A DNA stretch of 45,849 bases from CAYNNP01 sp964398215 (lineage in GTDB: Bacteria > Planctomycetota > Planctomycetia > Pirellulales > Pirellulaceae): positions 1-45,849 of the forward strand of contig CAYNNP010000022.1 of assembly GCA_964398215.1 (NCBI GenBank). Direction: 5' to 3'. The position numbers were made by a program, and so were the translations under genes. The notes beneath the pieces were generated by a model that saw only the letters and a program-made list of their open reading frames with translations, had not been told where the DNA came from and made no database searches. Below, piece after piece: positions 16,965 through 25,413 of this stretch. Within the stretch, counting starts at the first letter, position 1. Every line of letters starts with the position of its first letter.

Positions 16965-19900
16965 ATTGTTCGTAAGGCGACCTGCTGAGATTCCATTCGA
17001 CATCTGCACGAGTCATCAATTTTTTGCTCAGGTTCGTATCTCCGCTAACGATACGGTACTGCTGAATGACTTGATCGATGTCGACCTGCTGGGCTTCGTG
17101 AATCATCACCGAACTAGCATCCTTATCAATGACGATCGATATATTGGACTCTTGACAGTGCGCCTTCAGTTTTGCCATCAGCGATTTGCTTTCAGATTCT
17201 GATGAAGCGAAAAGAATGAGCCGCTGAGCGCCGCCAACATCCAGTAGAGCTGGCCGTGCTGCCGCGACAGATTCCGCCAAACTCAATTCATAGGGTTTGC
17301 GGCTATTCGGATCGCTTGGTTGCACCAGGGTATTGGACGCGGTCTTCTTGGCGCAGGTGTTTGCATTGCTACATGGCAATTCAGTATCAGACGATTCTTG
17401 AATTTGGCCAAGCTGCGTCGTAAGGTTCAGGTCTTGCGACTGGTGGCCACTGTCATTTGCAAGAGACGCGTTGCGTTCAGCAATTTCGTCCGCTTCTTTG
17501 ACGGCAAGACTCACCAAAGGACAAACGACATCATTCAGATCAAGCACGACTTTTTGCGAATCTAAATTGCGTTTTTCTGTAAATGGTTTGATTAAGAACG
17601 GTACTACACAGCTATCGTGAATTTCTCCGATCAGCGCGTCGGCCTTTTCTCCCAAACGGTCCTGCAGCAATCCCAGTCTCTTTTCAGGTAGGAGACGAAT
17701 TGCCTTGGCAATGTCTGTGGCAAGCGTAGAGAGTCTCATTCGATACGCTTGCAATTCTTTGCCCAGCGATTTTGCTGACTCCAATGTGGACTTGGCGGCT
17801 GCCGCTTCCAGCTCGATTTGTGCCATCGCACACGCCAGCCTCAAGTCTTCCGACTCCGTTGTTCGCATTTGTTCAGACCAATCACTCATGATGTCGTCCG
17901 ATTGCATCTGAGCAACATGTTGCTTTGCAACCACCTTTGGAGACTGTCGCTGAATTCGACCTAGCGTCTCTTCCAATTCGGCTTGCATCCCACTTGCTTG
18001 CTTTTCAAGCGTTTCCACGAACTGGATTGCTGCTGCCAAATTCAGTGTGTTGTCATTGATGCGGACAACTACTTCCCGAGAAACGTTGGTCAACACTTCA
18101 TCAATATTGATGCATGATCCGAAATCAGCAGAGACCGCTTTGACGACCTCAGTGACAGACATCGCTCGAAAATGCTCGTCACCTAAAACCTGATCTGAAA
18201 GTGACTTCAGCTTTGACACAAGGATCGCACGACGAGTCTTCGGATCAGAATCGACGGTCGCGAGTGTGGTTGAGAGAAACGTTTCGGCGCTCAACTTGCA
18301 GCGCCGGTTGATTCGCTGCACAAGCTTGTCAAGCTTCGGGCTAACGTTTGCGGGATTGCCAAGCCATTGACGCAGCAGAATCTGCAACGCAATGGCAGTT
18401 ATATCATGGTGCTTCTTTTTACCAGATTCCAAATGCAATATCCCAGCCGATCGCAGCATGGAACCAGAGATCCGCGTCGATGTGGTTTTCTCTGATTCTC
18501 TTGCGTTGCAAAGATAGTCCCCAGCGAAAGTCGAATCGGCCCAAATGTAGTCTTTGATAGTTTGCGTTGGCGTTAGGGCGCCGGCCATTTTCGATTCTGC
18601 AAACAGGTAGGCTTTGCTAAGAGGAGATCGTGCGCTTGGGACACGTTTCCATGTTGCACCATTGTCGCCAGGATAGCCGTTTTTTAGTTGCATGAAGAAC
18701 GACAGTTCCTGCAATGCAGCAGTCGTGCTGTGAAGAGCAAGTGGTCGCGTTGGATCACCTTGCATGGCCACCGTTGATAATAACGGCAAAATTTCGGCTT
18801 CGTGAAAACCATTTTCATCCAGCAGGCTTCTCAGCAAACAAGCCGTATCGAATACCATCCCACTGCCGGTACCGCCTGCCAATGACGCGACAACATAGAT
18901 GCGAGGAGGCTGGCATGAATCCGATGCAAGAGATTGGATCGCTTCCACAAGTCCCTTGGTGACTCGCTCCGAATGATCGATCAATGCCAATCGCCCCAAC
19001 GGCCTTATGCCTTCGGTTTTCAATGACTTCGGAACGTTGTAGATCCAGCGACGTGAAATGCTTTGCAGGTGTTCCGTTCCACGGTTGCGGTACTCGTGGC
19101 TTGACCGAAGGGGTGTGGAGATTGCGCTATGGTATGGTAAGAAATCCGATTCTTCCTCATCGTACATTCCGCCTGAGTCTTGCCAGTCGATGTCAATCGT
19201 AACGGAATGAAGAGCCAGCGGAGAAGTATTGCGAAGGCTGAAGACTTTCTCTCTGAGTCCTCGCACACAATCCGCTCCTGTGCCACCAATCCCAACAACA
19301 AGTGCACGCTGCGCTCGGCTGGCACGTGTGTGTTTTTTTGTCGGTTTGATCGCCGGAAGGTCAGATACCTCTAGGTCCTGTGTGGAGTTTTTAGCGACCG
19401 CGACACTGACAGATTCTTTCTGTTTGAATTGCAACGCATCAACAAACTCGGTGCAACTACCGAACCGTCGATCTGGAGCTTTTTCCAAAGCGCGGGCAAC
19501 GATGCTTCTGTCGCGTGCCGGCAACGGGCTCAGGTTCGGGGCGTTGTAGACGTGCTGAGACGCTAGCTGTGCAATCGTGCGTCCCGCAAACGGTCTCGTA
19601 CCAGTCAATAGCTCTTGGTACATCACCGCCAGCGAATACTGATCACTGTGCATGCTGGGGCGCCCATCGAACAACTCCGGTGGCGCGTAAATGGGAGTCA
19701 AACCGCTGATTACACTTTGGTTGACGTCCTTCAGGTCTTTCAACAGACCGAAGTCAGCAACTTTGATTCGGCCGCCAATCATCAAGAGGTTGGCAGGCTT
19801 GATGTCCAGATGCTGAAGCTTATAGAGCTGGTGCAGGTAATCTAAAGCGTCCGCGGTATCAAACAGGTGTGAGAGCAGTTTTTTTCGCGGGATACCACAG

Positions 19901-20235
19901 GAGCCTCGATCAGTATGCTCCTTAAAAAGATCTTCCAACGAGCCCTCAGCGAACTCGGTAATGATGACCAGTTGGTTGTTAACAAGATCAAACCGCTCAA
20001 GCGTCAAAATGAACGGGTGCTGAATTGTCTTGATCCGTTCCAAAGACTTCAGTTCTTGCTCGGCTCGTTCATCATCCAGATTGCCATAAACGATCTTCAC
20101 GGCTTTGTTGATGCCACCGGGCGCTACCGCGCGCCAGACTTCACCGTATCCGCCGCGACCAATGATCTCTACCAATACGTAGCCTTGAATTGGCTCGTAA
20201 CCAGCGGAAATGTTGTTTGTCGATTTTGTGGTCAT
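16960..20235 (-). CDS. Ser/Thr protein kinase fused to a tubulin-like domain
   Basis: The protein has 1091 aa and no membrane span. Residues 15-270 are a complete eukaryote-type kinase: glycine loop GRGGYGEV (26-33), Lys47 in AVKIV, catalytic HLDIKPANLL (Asp144, Asn149), DFG 161-163 and APPE 184-187. After a Lys/Thr linker, residues 310-560 look tubulin/FtsZ-like (Tubulin_2 type): Rossmann-like ALVVGIGGTGADCV (311-324) and the nucleotide signature AGGTGSGM (453-460). Residues 560-980 are helical with likely coiled coil (about 730-870). The last 90 residues form an alpha/beta segment (RLILFASSESESKSLM). It could be a GTP-regulated or polymerising kinase. It is second in an operon after the AAA ATPase gene, 27 bp downstream. 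Confidence 0.85.
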   Translation of the reverse strand: MTTKSTNNISAGYEPIQGYVLVEIIGRGGYGEVWRAVAPGGINKAVKIVYGNLDDERAEQELKSLERIKTIQHPFILTLERFDLVNNQLVIITEFAEGSLEDLFKEHTDRGSCGIPRKKLLSHLFDTADALDYLHQLYKLQHLDIKPANLLMIGGRIKVADFGLLKDLKDVNQSVISGLTPIYAPPELFDGRPSMHSDQYSLAVMYQELLTGTRPFAGRTIAQLASQHVYNAPNLSPLPARDRSIVARALEKAPDRRFGSCTEFVDALQFKQKESVSVAVAKNSTQDLEVSDLPAIKPTKKHTRASRAQRALVVGIGGTGADCVRGLREKVFSLRNTSPLALHSVTIDIDWQDSGGMYDEEESDFLPYHSAISTPLRSSHEYRNRGTEHLQSISRRWIYNVPKSLKTEGIRPLGRLALIDHSERVTKGLVEAIQSLASDSCQPPRIYVVASLAGGTGSGMVFDTACLLRSLLDENGFHEAEILPLLSTVAMQGDPTRPLALHSTTAALQELSFFMQLKNGYPGDNGATWKRVPSARSPLSKAYLFAESKMAGALTPTQTIKDYIWADSTFAGDYLCNARESEKTTSTRISGSMLRSAGILHLESGKKKHHDITAIALQILLRQWLGNPANVSPKLDKLVQRINRRCKLSAETFLSTTLATVDSDPKTRRAILVSKLKSLSDQVLGDEHFRAMSVTEVVKAVSADFGSCINIDEVLTNVSREVVVRINDNTLNLAAAIQFVETLEKQASGMQAELEETLGRIQRQSPKVVAKQHVAQMQSDDIMSDWSEQMRTTESEDLRLACAMAQIELEAAAAKSTLESAKSLGKELQAYRMRLSTLATDIAKAIRLLPEKRLGLLQDRLGEKADALIGEIHDSCVVPFLIKPFTEKRNLDSQKVVLDLNDVVCPLVSLAVKEADEIAERNASLANDSGHQSQDLNLTTQLGQIQESSDTELPCSNANTCAKKTASNTLVQPSDPNSRKPYELSLAESVAAARPALLDVGGAQRLILFASSESESKSLMAKLKAHCQESNISIVIDKDASSVMIHEAQQVDIDQVIQQYRIVSGDTNLSKKLMTRADVEWNLSRSPYEQS

Positions 20236-20262
20236 GTTGCTGTTGGGGCAAATGTCGGTTGA

Positions 20263-21588
20263 TTACAGTTCACTGAAGTAGGTCTTGCATGCCCTTTCAA
20301 GGTAATCAGGACGCAGCACTTTCTTGATTTTTCGATACTTGCAGAAATTTGAGATTTGCGTCAGCAAGTCCCTTGGGTGGCAGCGACGCAATGGGCGGTT
20401 CGTTTTCTTGTAGAACGCAAGCAAGTAATCCGCCGCTTCTGGCGTGTGCTCAAATCCCATGGATTCCGAAACCGTTTTCAGCAACTGCCGAAACTCATTG
20501 GGGCATGGGTCATCAACAAAGATCTTGTAGGGCACTCGACGCAAAAACGCTTCATCGACAAGCGAATCTGGTTTCAAGTTTGTTGAGAAAATGATCAACT
20601 GCTCGAATGGAACACGAATCTTTTTCCCCGTCGGTAGTGTCAAGTAATCGCATCGATTCTCCAAAGGAACAATCCAACGATTCAATAGTTCTTCTGGTGC
20701 GATTCGTTGACGACCAAAGTCATCGATCAGCAGGCACCCACAATTGCTTTTCATCTGTAGCGGTGCTTCGCACGTATTGGATCGTGGGTCATACCGGACT
20801 TCTAGGTTGTCCATGACAAGTTCGCCGCCGACGACAACCGTTGGACGCTGAATTCGCAACCAGCGATGATCCCACTGTTGAGTCTTGATCAGTTGCGAGT
20901 CACATTCAGGTACGGGCGCGGGGTTGTGAAACGCATCGTCACTGACTTTGATCAGATTGCCGTCATCCAAAATTGCATTGGGAATCCAGATTTCTTGACC
21001 AAGGCATTGGGTCAGGCTATTGGCGATCGTTGTTTTGCCATTGCCCGGAGGACCATATAGAAACAAACCAGCATTGCTGTTGACGGCCGGCCCCAGTTGA
21101 TCCAAAAGCTCATGTTCGTGCGAGATCCTGGAAAGCGCTTGGCCCAAATGATCCGCATCGATCGTTTCCATGCCAGCTGCCTGAGCCTCGACACTTAGCA
21201 CGTAGTCAGCCAACGGCACGGGAGCAGGTCCCGTGTAGGAACAACGCTTCATAGCGGCCTGAGCGCGTTGCAAACCAGATTCGGTTAGAGAGTAGTAGTA
21301 ATCGTTGAATGGTGCAGGGCGAACGTGGGCAACCAGTTTTCGTGTTCGCAGAACGTCCAATCGGGGCTCAATGATTTTGAACGCTAGCCCAATACGCTCC
21401 GAAGTGTTTCGTCCGCTAAGCGTCCCGCCTGCCAATACGACCTTTAGCGTAAGTTCATCGATGTAGGACTCGGATAGCCCTGTCTCGCCAATGCTTTGTG
21501 GTTCAACTGGCCAGAACGTGTCGTCGGACAACAGCCCGCCAAACGCTGAAAAATCGACCGGCTGAGTTTCTGTGGCTAGAGGAGGCAT
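20263..21588 (-). CDS. AAA ATPase with N-terminal winged-helix-like region
   Basis: The protein has 441 aa. Residues 30-115 resemble a winged-helix module (ESYIDELTLKVVLAGGTLSG ... YYYSLTESGLQRAQ). The AAA module has Walker A YGPPGNGKTT (178-187), Walker B GCLLIDDFGRQRI, a sensor-1 region (LIIFSTNLKPDSL) and a candidate arginine finger (DEAFLRRVPYKI). A C-terminal helical lid ends in YLERACKTYFSEL. All nucleotide-handling residues look intact. It is the first gene of the operon with the kinase-tubulin gene and is divergent from the FHA-EAL gene. The substrate is unknown; a remodelling or loading role on the kinase-tubulin protein is only an inference from operon structure. Confidence 0.88.
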   Translation of the reverse strand: MPPLATETQPVDFSAFGGLLSDDTFWPVEPQSIGETGLSESYIDELTLKVVLAGGTLSGRNTSERIGLAFKIIEPRLDVLRTRKLVAHVRPAPFNDYYYSLTESGLQRAQAAMKRCSYTGPAPVPLADYVLSVEAQAAGMETIDADHLGQALSRISHEHELLDQLGPAVNSNAGLFLYGPPGNGKTTIANSLTQCLGQEIWIPNAILDDGNLIKVSDDAFHNPAPVPECDSQLIKTQQWDHRWLRIQRPTVVVGGELVMDNLEVRYDPRSNTCEAPLQMKSNCGCLLIDDFGRQRIAPEELLNRWIVPLENRCDYLTLPTGKKIRVPFEQLIIFSTNLKPDSLVDEAFLRRVPYKIFVDDPCPNEFRQLLKTVSESMGFEHTPEAADYLLAFYKKTNRPLRRCHPRDLLTQISNFCKYRKIKKVLRPDYLERACKTYFSEL

Positions 21589-21790
21589 GTTTGACTGTAC
21601 TGTTAATTCGGATCGTTAGGAATTTTTGGATCACACGAAAGGCATAGAACCAATCACTGCAAGATTAGCTCGCAATTAGAGGCATGATTTCAACACGATA
21701 TTTTTTATCGAATTAAGGAATTTACTTTTAAAGCTAACGTAGTCTTGGGCGTAGACCCTTCCATTCCCGACTCACCAAGTCTGTATCGCC
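21589..21790. promoter_or_regulatory. Divergent promoter region, AAA/kinase operon and FHA-EAL gene
   Basis: An AT-rich 202-bp spacer separates the two divergent start codons. It contains the inverted repeat cgata-ttttt-tatcg (21696-21710) near its centre, which could be a shared operator or a small hairpin. Specific promoter boxes were not assigned. Confidence 0.5.
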
Positions 21791-22915
21791 ATGTTGACCA
21801 GCAGTGGACACAACCAAAACTCTGATCTCAGTGTGCGAGCAGACGCTGACATTTGGTTCCTGTCAGGTGCATTGCAGTCTCGTGGGAATGTTGCGCACGT
21901 CCCGATTGATGAGCAGCCATTTCATGTTGGCCGCAAATCAGGCGTCTCGCTAAGGCTTGGCTTCAAAACCGTCAGCTCGGTCCACGCCTCACTTCGCATT
22001 GAAGGTGGAAAACTGTTGCTGACGGATGAAAACAGCACCAATGGAACATTCGTCAACGGTTCAAAGGTTGACGGCGAAATAGCACTCAGCGAAGAAGATC
22101 TCGTCCACTTTGCCGAGGCACCCTTTCGCGTTCGGCGGCAGTCGCCAAGCCGTTCCACTACGGGCACAATCGCACGAAATGTTTGTGATGAAGCTCTTGC
22201 TTTGGTCCAATTCGATCGCTTGATGCAAGAACGACTCGTTCGTCCTCATTATCAGCCCATCGTTGAAATGCGTACCGAAGACGTCGTTGGATTCGAAGTG
22301 CTGGGGCGCGGAAGCGTTTTCGGACTTGAATCTGTTTCGCAAATGTTTCAAGCAGCCGAACAGTTGAATCTCGAAGTTGAACTCAGCTCACTGCTCCGTT
22401 GGGAAGGTATCCGGATTGGTCGCGGGCTTCCAGAATCTCCCGAGTTGTTCGTCAATACACATCCCAAAGAAATCGAAGACATCCGCGGTCTGATTCAGTC
22501 TTTGCGACAACTGCGAAAAATGGACAACCGAGTTCCAATGGTGCTTGAGATCCATGAAGCGGCAGTCACTCGCCGCGATGACATGCATTCACTTGCTGCA
22601 GCGCTTTTGGATTTAGATATCCGACTGGCCTTTGACGACTTCGGTTCAGGCCAGGCTCGTTTGGCTGAGCTGGTCGAAGCAAAACCAGATTTCGTGAAAT
22701 TCGATATCTCATTGATCCGAAGTATCGACGCTGCGGATAAAAACCGACGTCAACTGCTAGAAAGCTTGGTGCAAATGGTTCGCGATTTGAACATCTGTGC
22801 GTTGGCTGAAGGTATCGAAACAGAGCCCGAAGCGATTGCATGCCGCGAAGTTGGTTTTGATCTCGCTCAAGGCTACTATTTTGGTCGCCCTGCTTCGCTG
22901 GACAAAATCAGCTAA
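21791..22915 (+). CDS. FHA-EAL protein: phosphothreonine-binding c-di-GMP phosphodiesterase
   Basis: The 374-aa soluble protein joins an FHA domain (about 25-115) to an EAL domain (about 145-370). FHA phosphopeptide-binding residues are present: GR at 47-48, SSVHASL (62-68) and NSTNGTFVNG (81-90). EAL catalytic and metal residues also appear intact: ExLxR as EVLGR (169-173), Asn222 in VNTHP, Glu253 in LEIHE, DDFGSG (282-287), Lys303 in FVKFD, EGIET (340-344) and QGYYFGRP (360-367). It should hydrolyse c-di-GMP, with the FHA domain docking to phosphothreonine. The divergent neighbour is a Ser/Thr kinase, the natural source of such marks. It ends 16 bp from the convergent HTTM gene. Confidence 0.92.
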   Translation: MLTSSGHNQNSDLSVRADADIWFLSGALQSRGNVAHVPIDEQPFHVGRKSGVSLRLGFKTVSSVHASLRIEGGKLLLTDENSTNGTFVNGSKVDGEIALSEEDLVHFAEAPFRVRRQSPSRSTTGTIARNVCDEALALVQFDRLMQERLVRPHYQPIVEMRTEDVVGFEVLGRGSVFGLESVSQMFQAAEQLNLEVELSSLLRWEGIRIGRGLPESPELFVNTHPKEIEDIRGLIQSLRQLRKMDNRVPMVLEIHEAAVTRRDDMHSLAAALLDLDIRLAFDDFGSGQARLAELVEAKPDFVKFDISLIRSIDAADKNRRQLLESLVQMVRDLNICALAEGIETEPEAIACREVGFDLAQGYYFGRPASLDKIS

Positions 22916-22931
22916 GCTCCCACGATCGCTT

Positions 22932-24467
22932 CTACTCGGTAGCAATATCCTTCTGTGCCGCAGCTCCTAGTTTTTCAACGTAGCGCTGCAGGGCTTCAGG
23001 CGTTTCTTTCTCAAGAGGCTTGAACGGTGCCGGCAAACTCATTGTTCGCCACCAGTCGTTCCTGGCAAACTTCCACGGTTTGGCTCGAAAACGGCCGGGA
23101 TCCTGTTGCACCCAATCGTCATAAAACCAACCACGTTTTACTTGGGTCAAATCAATGGTTGGGTCGACAATCGGAACCGGCTGCCTGCCATTTAAAGAAA
23201 CCAAACACAATGCGTACACCTTTGAATCAGGCAATCCCAGTTCTGCGACTCGTTTCTTAACCTGCACAGCCGCTTGCCGAATAAGCTCAGGGTCACGACC
23301 GGCTTTGCTACGTTGATAAGGTGTCATGATGATCGATGACGGTGCATACAAAAAATTCCCCGTCTCTGGGTGCTCGATATAAAAAGCCGTCAGCCAGCGT
23401 TTGTTGCGAAGCATCATTCGCCAAGCGAAACGGTGTCCGCGTTCATTCCAACTTGGGTTGCCTGGCAATACCCAAGGACGCCACGGTAAAAGAAGTTGAA
23501 TCACGACATACAGGATCACGATTTTCAGCCCTAGCTTCGACCAAAACCCACTTGGTCGATGGTCCACATTGGCGGTTGCTTTCGCGGCGTGTGGAAAACC
23601 TACTCGCTGCATGACTGCCGCTGCAGCCTTCGGCGGAAAAAAGACCACCAGCGTCGCAAGCATGAACCACGGAAAAACGCCAATATTCAAAATCGTTGCA
23701 TTGGTCAGATGAAAACCGAGCGACATCGCAACGCCGATCCAACGCGTTCGTGAAAACAAAAGCATCGGAACAACCAACGCGTCGAATGCGATTCCACCGT
23801 ACGCAATCATTTCCTTGGCGCCTGGCATTACTAAATAGGGACCAATGACCGGCATGTCCGCTTGTAATCCAAGCAGGATTCCAGGCGGTTGACACCCAAC
23901 TAACCAATCCCAATTCAACTTGGCGACAGCGCCAAACATATAGGGCATGCCAAGTTGAAATCGCAAAAACCAAAGCTGCCAGCGCGCGAATGTTACCTTG
24001 GGTTTTTCAATCCCCAGTACGCAATCCAACGAATATCGATTGGCTGCCGGAAAGAAGCCCAGGACTGCCGCCGCGCAGCTCAACAGATAGTAATGGTTGA
24101 CGTAGATCAAACGTTCGACCAACAGAACGTACGCGATCCCAAAACAGACCAGGATGGCGGAAACGCGAGTCAACAATCCAACCACCAAACATGCAGCCGC
24201 AATCTTTGTAACGATGAAGTGCCAGTAGATTCCATCGCCTGGCCACAATCGCACCCATTCAAAACCAGCGTATTTGAACAGGAATTCGGGCTGTGTAAAA
24301 ATGAGTTCCCAGTTTGGGATCCCGCTGGACTTCGCCAAATACTTGTCGGTCCAAAAGAACACTGCTGCGCCAACAGCCATCCGAAGCCATACCAAAACGG
24401 ATGAGTCCACTGGGTCGAAAAGGCTGTCGCGGAGCGACCGGGAATCCGTTGTTTCGGTTTCAGGCAT
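22932..24467 (-). CDS. HTTM / vitamin K-dependent gamma-carboxylase-like membrane protein
   Basis: The 511-aa protein starts with several membrane spans (about residues 25-330), followed by a soluble C-terminal region. YVNHYYLLSCAAAVLGFFP (122-140) and FGAVAKLNWDWL (178-189) match the HTTM/VKGC pattern. Lys183 aligns by eye with the catalytic Lys of human GGCX (KKLDADW). Bacterial homologues are known but most lack a defined substrate. The soluble part contains RGHRFAWRMMLRNKR and a WxxPxR-like C-terminus. No gene for a peptide substrate was recognised next to it. Confidence 0.82.
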   Translation of the reverse strand: MPETETTDSRSLRDSLFDPVDSSVLVWLRMAVGAAVFFWTDKYLAKSSGIPNWELIFTQPEFLFKYAGFEWVRLWPGDGIYWHFIVTKIAAACLVVGLLTRVSAILVCFGIAYVLLVERLIYVNHYYLLSCAAAVLGFFPAANRYSLDCVLGIEKPKVTFARWQLWFLRFQLGMPYMFGAVAKLNWDWLVGCQPPGILLGLQADMPVIGPYLVMPGAKEMIAYGGIAFDALVVPMLLFSRTRWIGVAMSLGFHLTNATILNIGVFPWFMLATLVVFFPPKAAAAVMQRVGFPHAAKATANVDHRPSGFWSKLGLKIVILYVVIQLLLPWRPWVLPGNPSWNERGHRFAWRMMLRNKRWLTAFYIEHPETGNFLYAPSSIIMTPYQRSKAGRDPELIRQAAVQVKKRVAELGLPDSKVYALCLVSLNGRQPVPIVDPTIDLTQVKRGWFYDDWVQQDPGRFRAKPWKFARNDWWRTMSLPAPFKPLEKETPEALQRYVEKLGAAAQKDIATE

Positions 24468-24891
24468 GAATCACAGTTGGCTGACTTAGCATTGCTGATC
24501 TGATCCAGACAGTTTAACAACTCCGAAGCGAAGTTCCGAGACTAGAATCCCCCGTTTGGCCCGATCGGTCACTATGAATGGAAACACAAACGCAAGTGAT
24601 TTGAGCAAACTGCTCAGCCACCGATCCATGTCGATGCGTTTGCTGACACTGACGGTCCGTCTGTATGCAGATCACTTCGCCAACTGAAGTTGACGCCCAA
24701 CGCGATTTTTCAAGCTCAAACGATATCAAATTGGGCGTACCGGAGTTCGTGACCGTGTGATCCAAATCTTTTGCAGTTTCACGTTGTGTGTCACGACATC
24801 TTGGGCTTTCGACGACTGAATAAACATTTGTACCATTCGCCGATTGCCGCTTGCTCAGTGGCAAGATCAGAACACTTAACGAGTAACTATC
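24468..24891. other. 424-bp divergent intergenic region
   Basis: The region separates the HTTM gene (-) from the small Q/P-rich protein gene (+). No credible ORF, RNA fold or repeat was recognised. It presumably holds both promoters. Confidence 0.4.
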
Positions 24892-25293
24892 ATGCGAACG
24901 ATTTTTGTTTTGGCGGTCTTGGCAGTAGTGATGTCAATGGCAGGCTGGTTTACGATTCAAAAGGGTGAAGACGGAAACCCAACGATTAAATTCAATCGAG
25001 ACGAGATTCGAAACGATGCGAAATCCGCTATCAGCAAAGGACGCGATTATCTAAACCGCGGCAAGGAACAGGCTCCATCCAATCAGGTCGAGCAAATCGC
25101 TCAACAACCTCAATATCCCAACGGCGGATACTCGATTCCTCCCAATAACTACCAGCAACCTCAGCAACCGTATCAAGTACCAAATCAAGCGTACCAGCCT
25201 CCGCCGTACCAAAATCAGCAACAGCAACAACAGCCTCAGTACAACTACCCTCCACCAAACACCAATCGACCGAGCTACCCAGGTAGTTTTTAG
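24892..25293 (+). CDS. Small membrane-anchored Gln/Pro/Asn/Tyr-rich protein
   Basis: The 133-aa product has an N-terminal hydrophobic segment (TIFVLAVLAVVMSMAGWF) that is a signal peptide or anchor. A short charged part follows (about 25-60). The C-terminal half is strongly biased to Q, P, N, Y and G (runs such as QNQQQQQQPQYNYPPP). Such a tail is probably disordered and outside the cytoplasm. No enzymatic motif is present. The gene stands alone, convergent with the secreted protein gene at 25414. Confidence 0.75.
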   Translation: MRTIFVLAVLAVVMSMAGWFTIQKGEDGNPTIKFNRDEIRNDAKSAISKGRDYLNRGKEQAPSNQVEQIAQQPQYPNGGYSIPPNNYQQPQQPYQVPNQAYQPPPYQNQQQQQQPQYNYPPPNTNRPSYPGSF

Positions 25294-25319
25294 GTTGTGA
25301 TGGACAGATCCATCGGTAC

Positions 25320-25347
25320 AAAAAAACGGCCCAAACAATTTGGGCCG
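25320..25347 (-). terminator. Intrinsic terminator for the minus-strand gene at 25414
   Basis: Read on the minus strand, cggcccaaa / ttg / tttgggccg gives a 9-bp stem followed by seven T residues (the + strand A-run 25320-25326). It lies about 65 bases past the minus-strand stop codon. Confidence 0.85.
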
Positions 25348-25413
25348 CTGGAAGTGATGAATTCTTATTGCAACAACGGTCAATGAAACCGTGCTGCAAG
25401 AAGTTTCGTAGGC

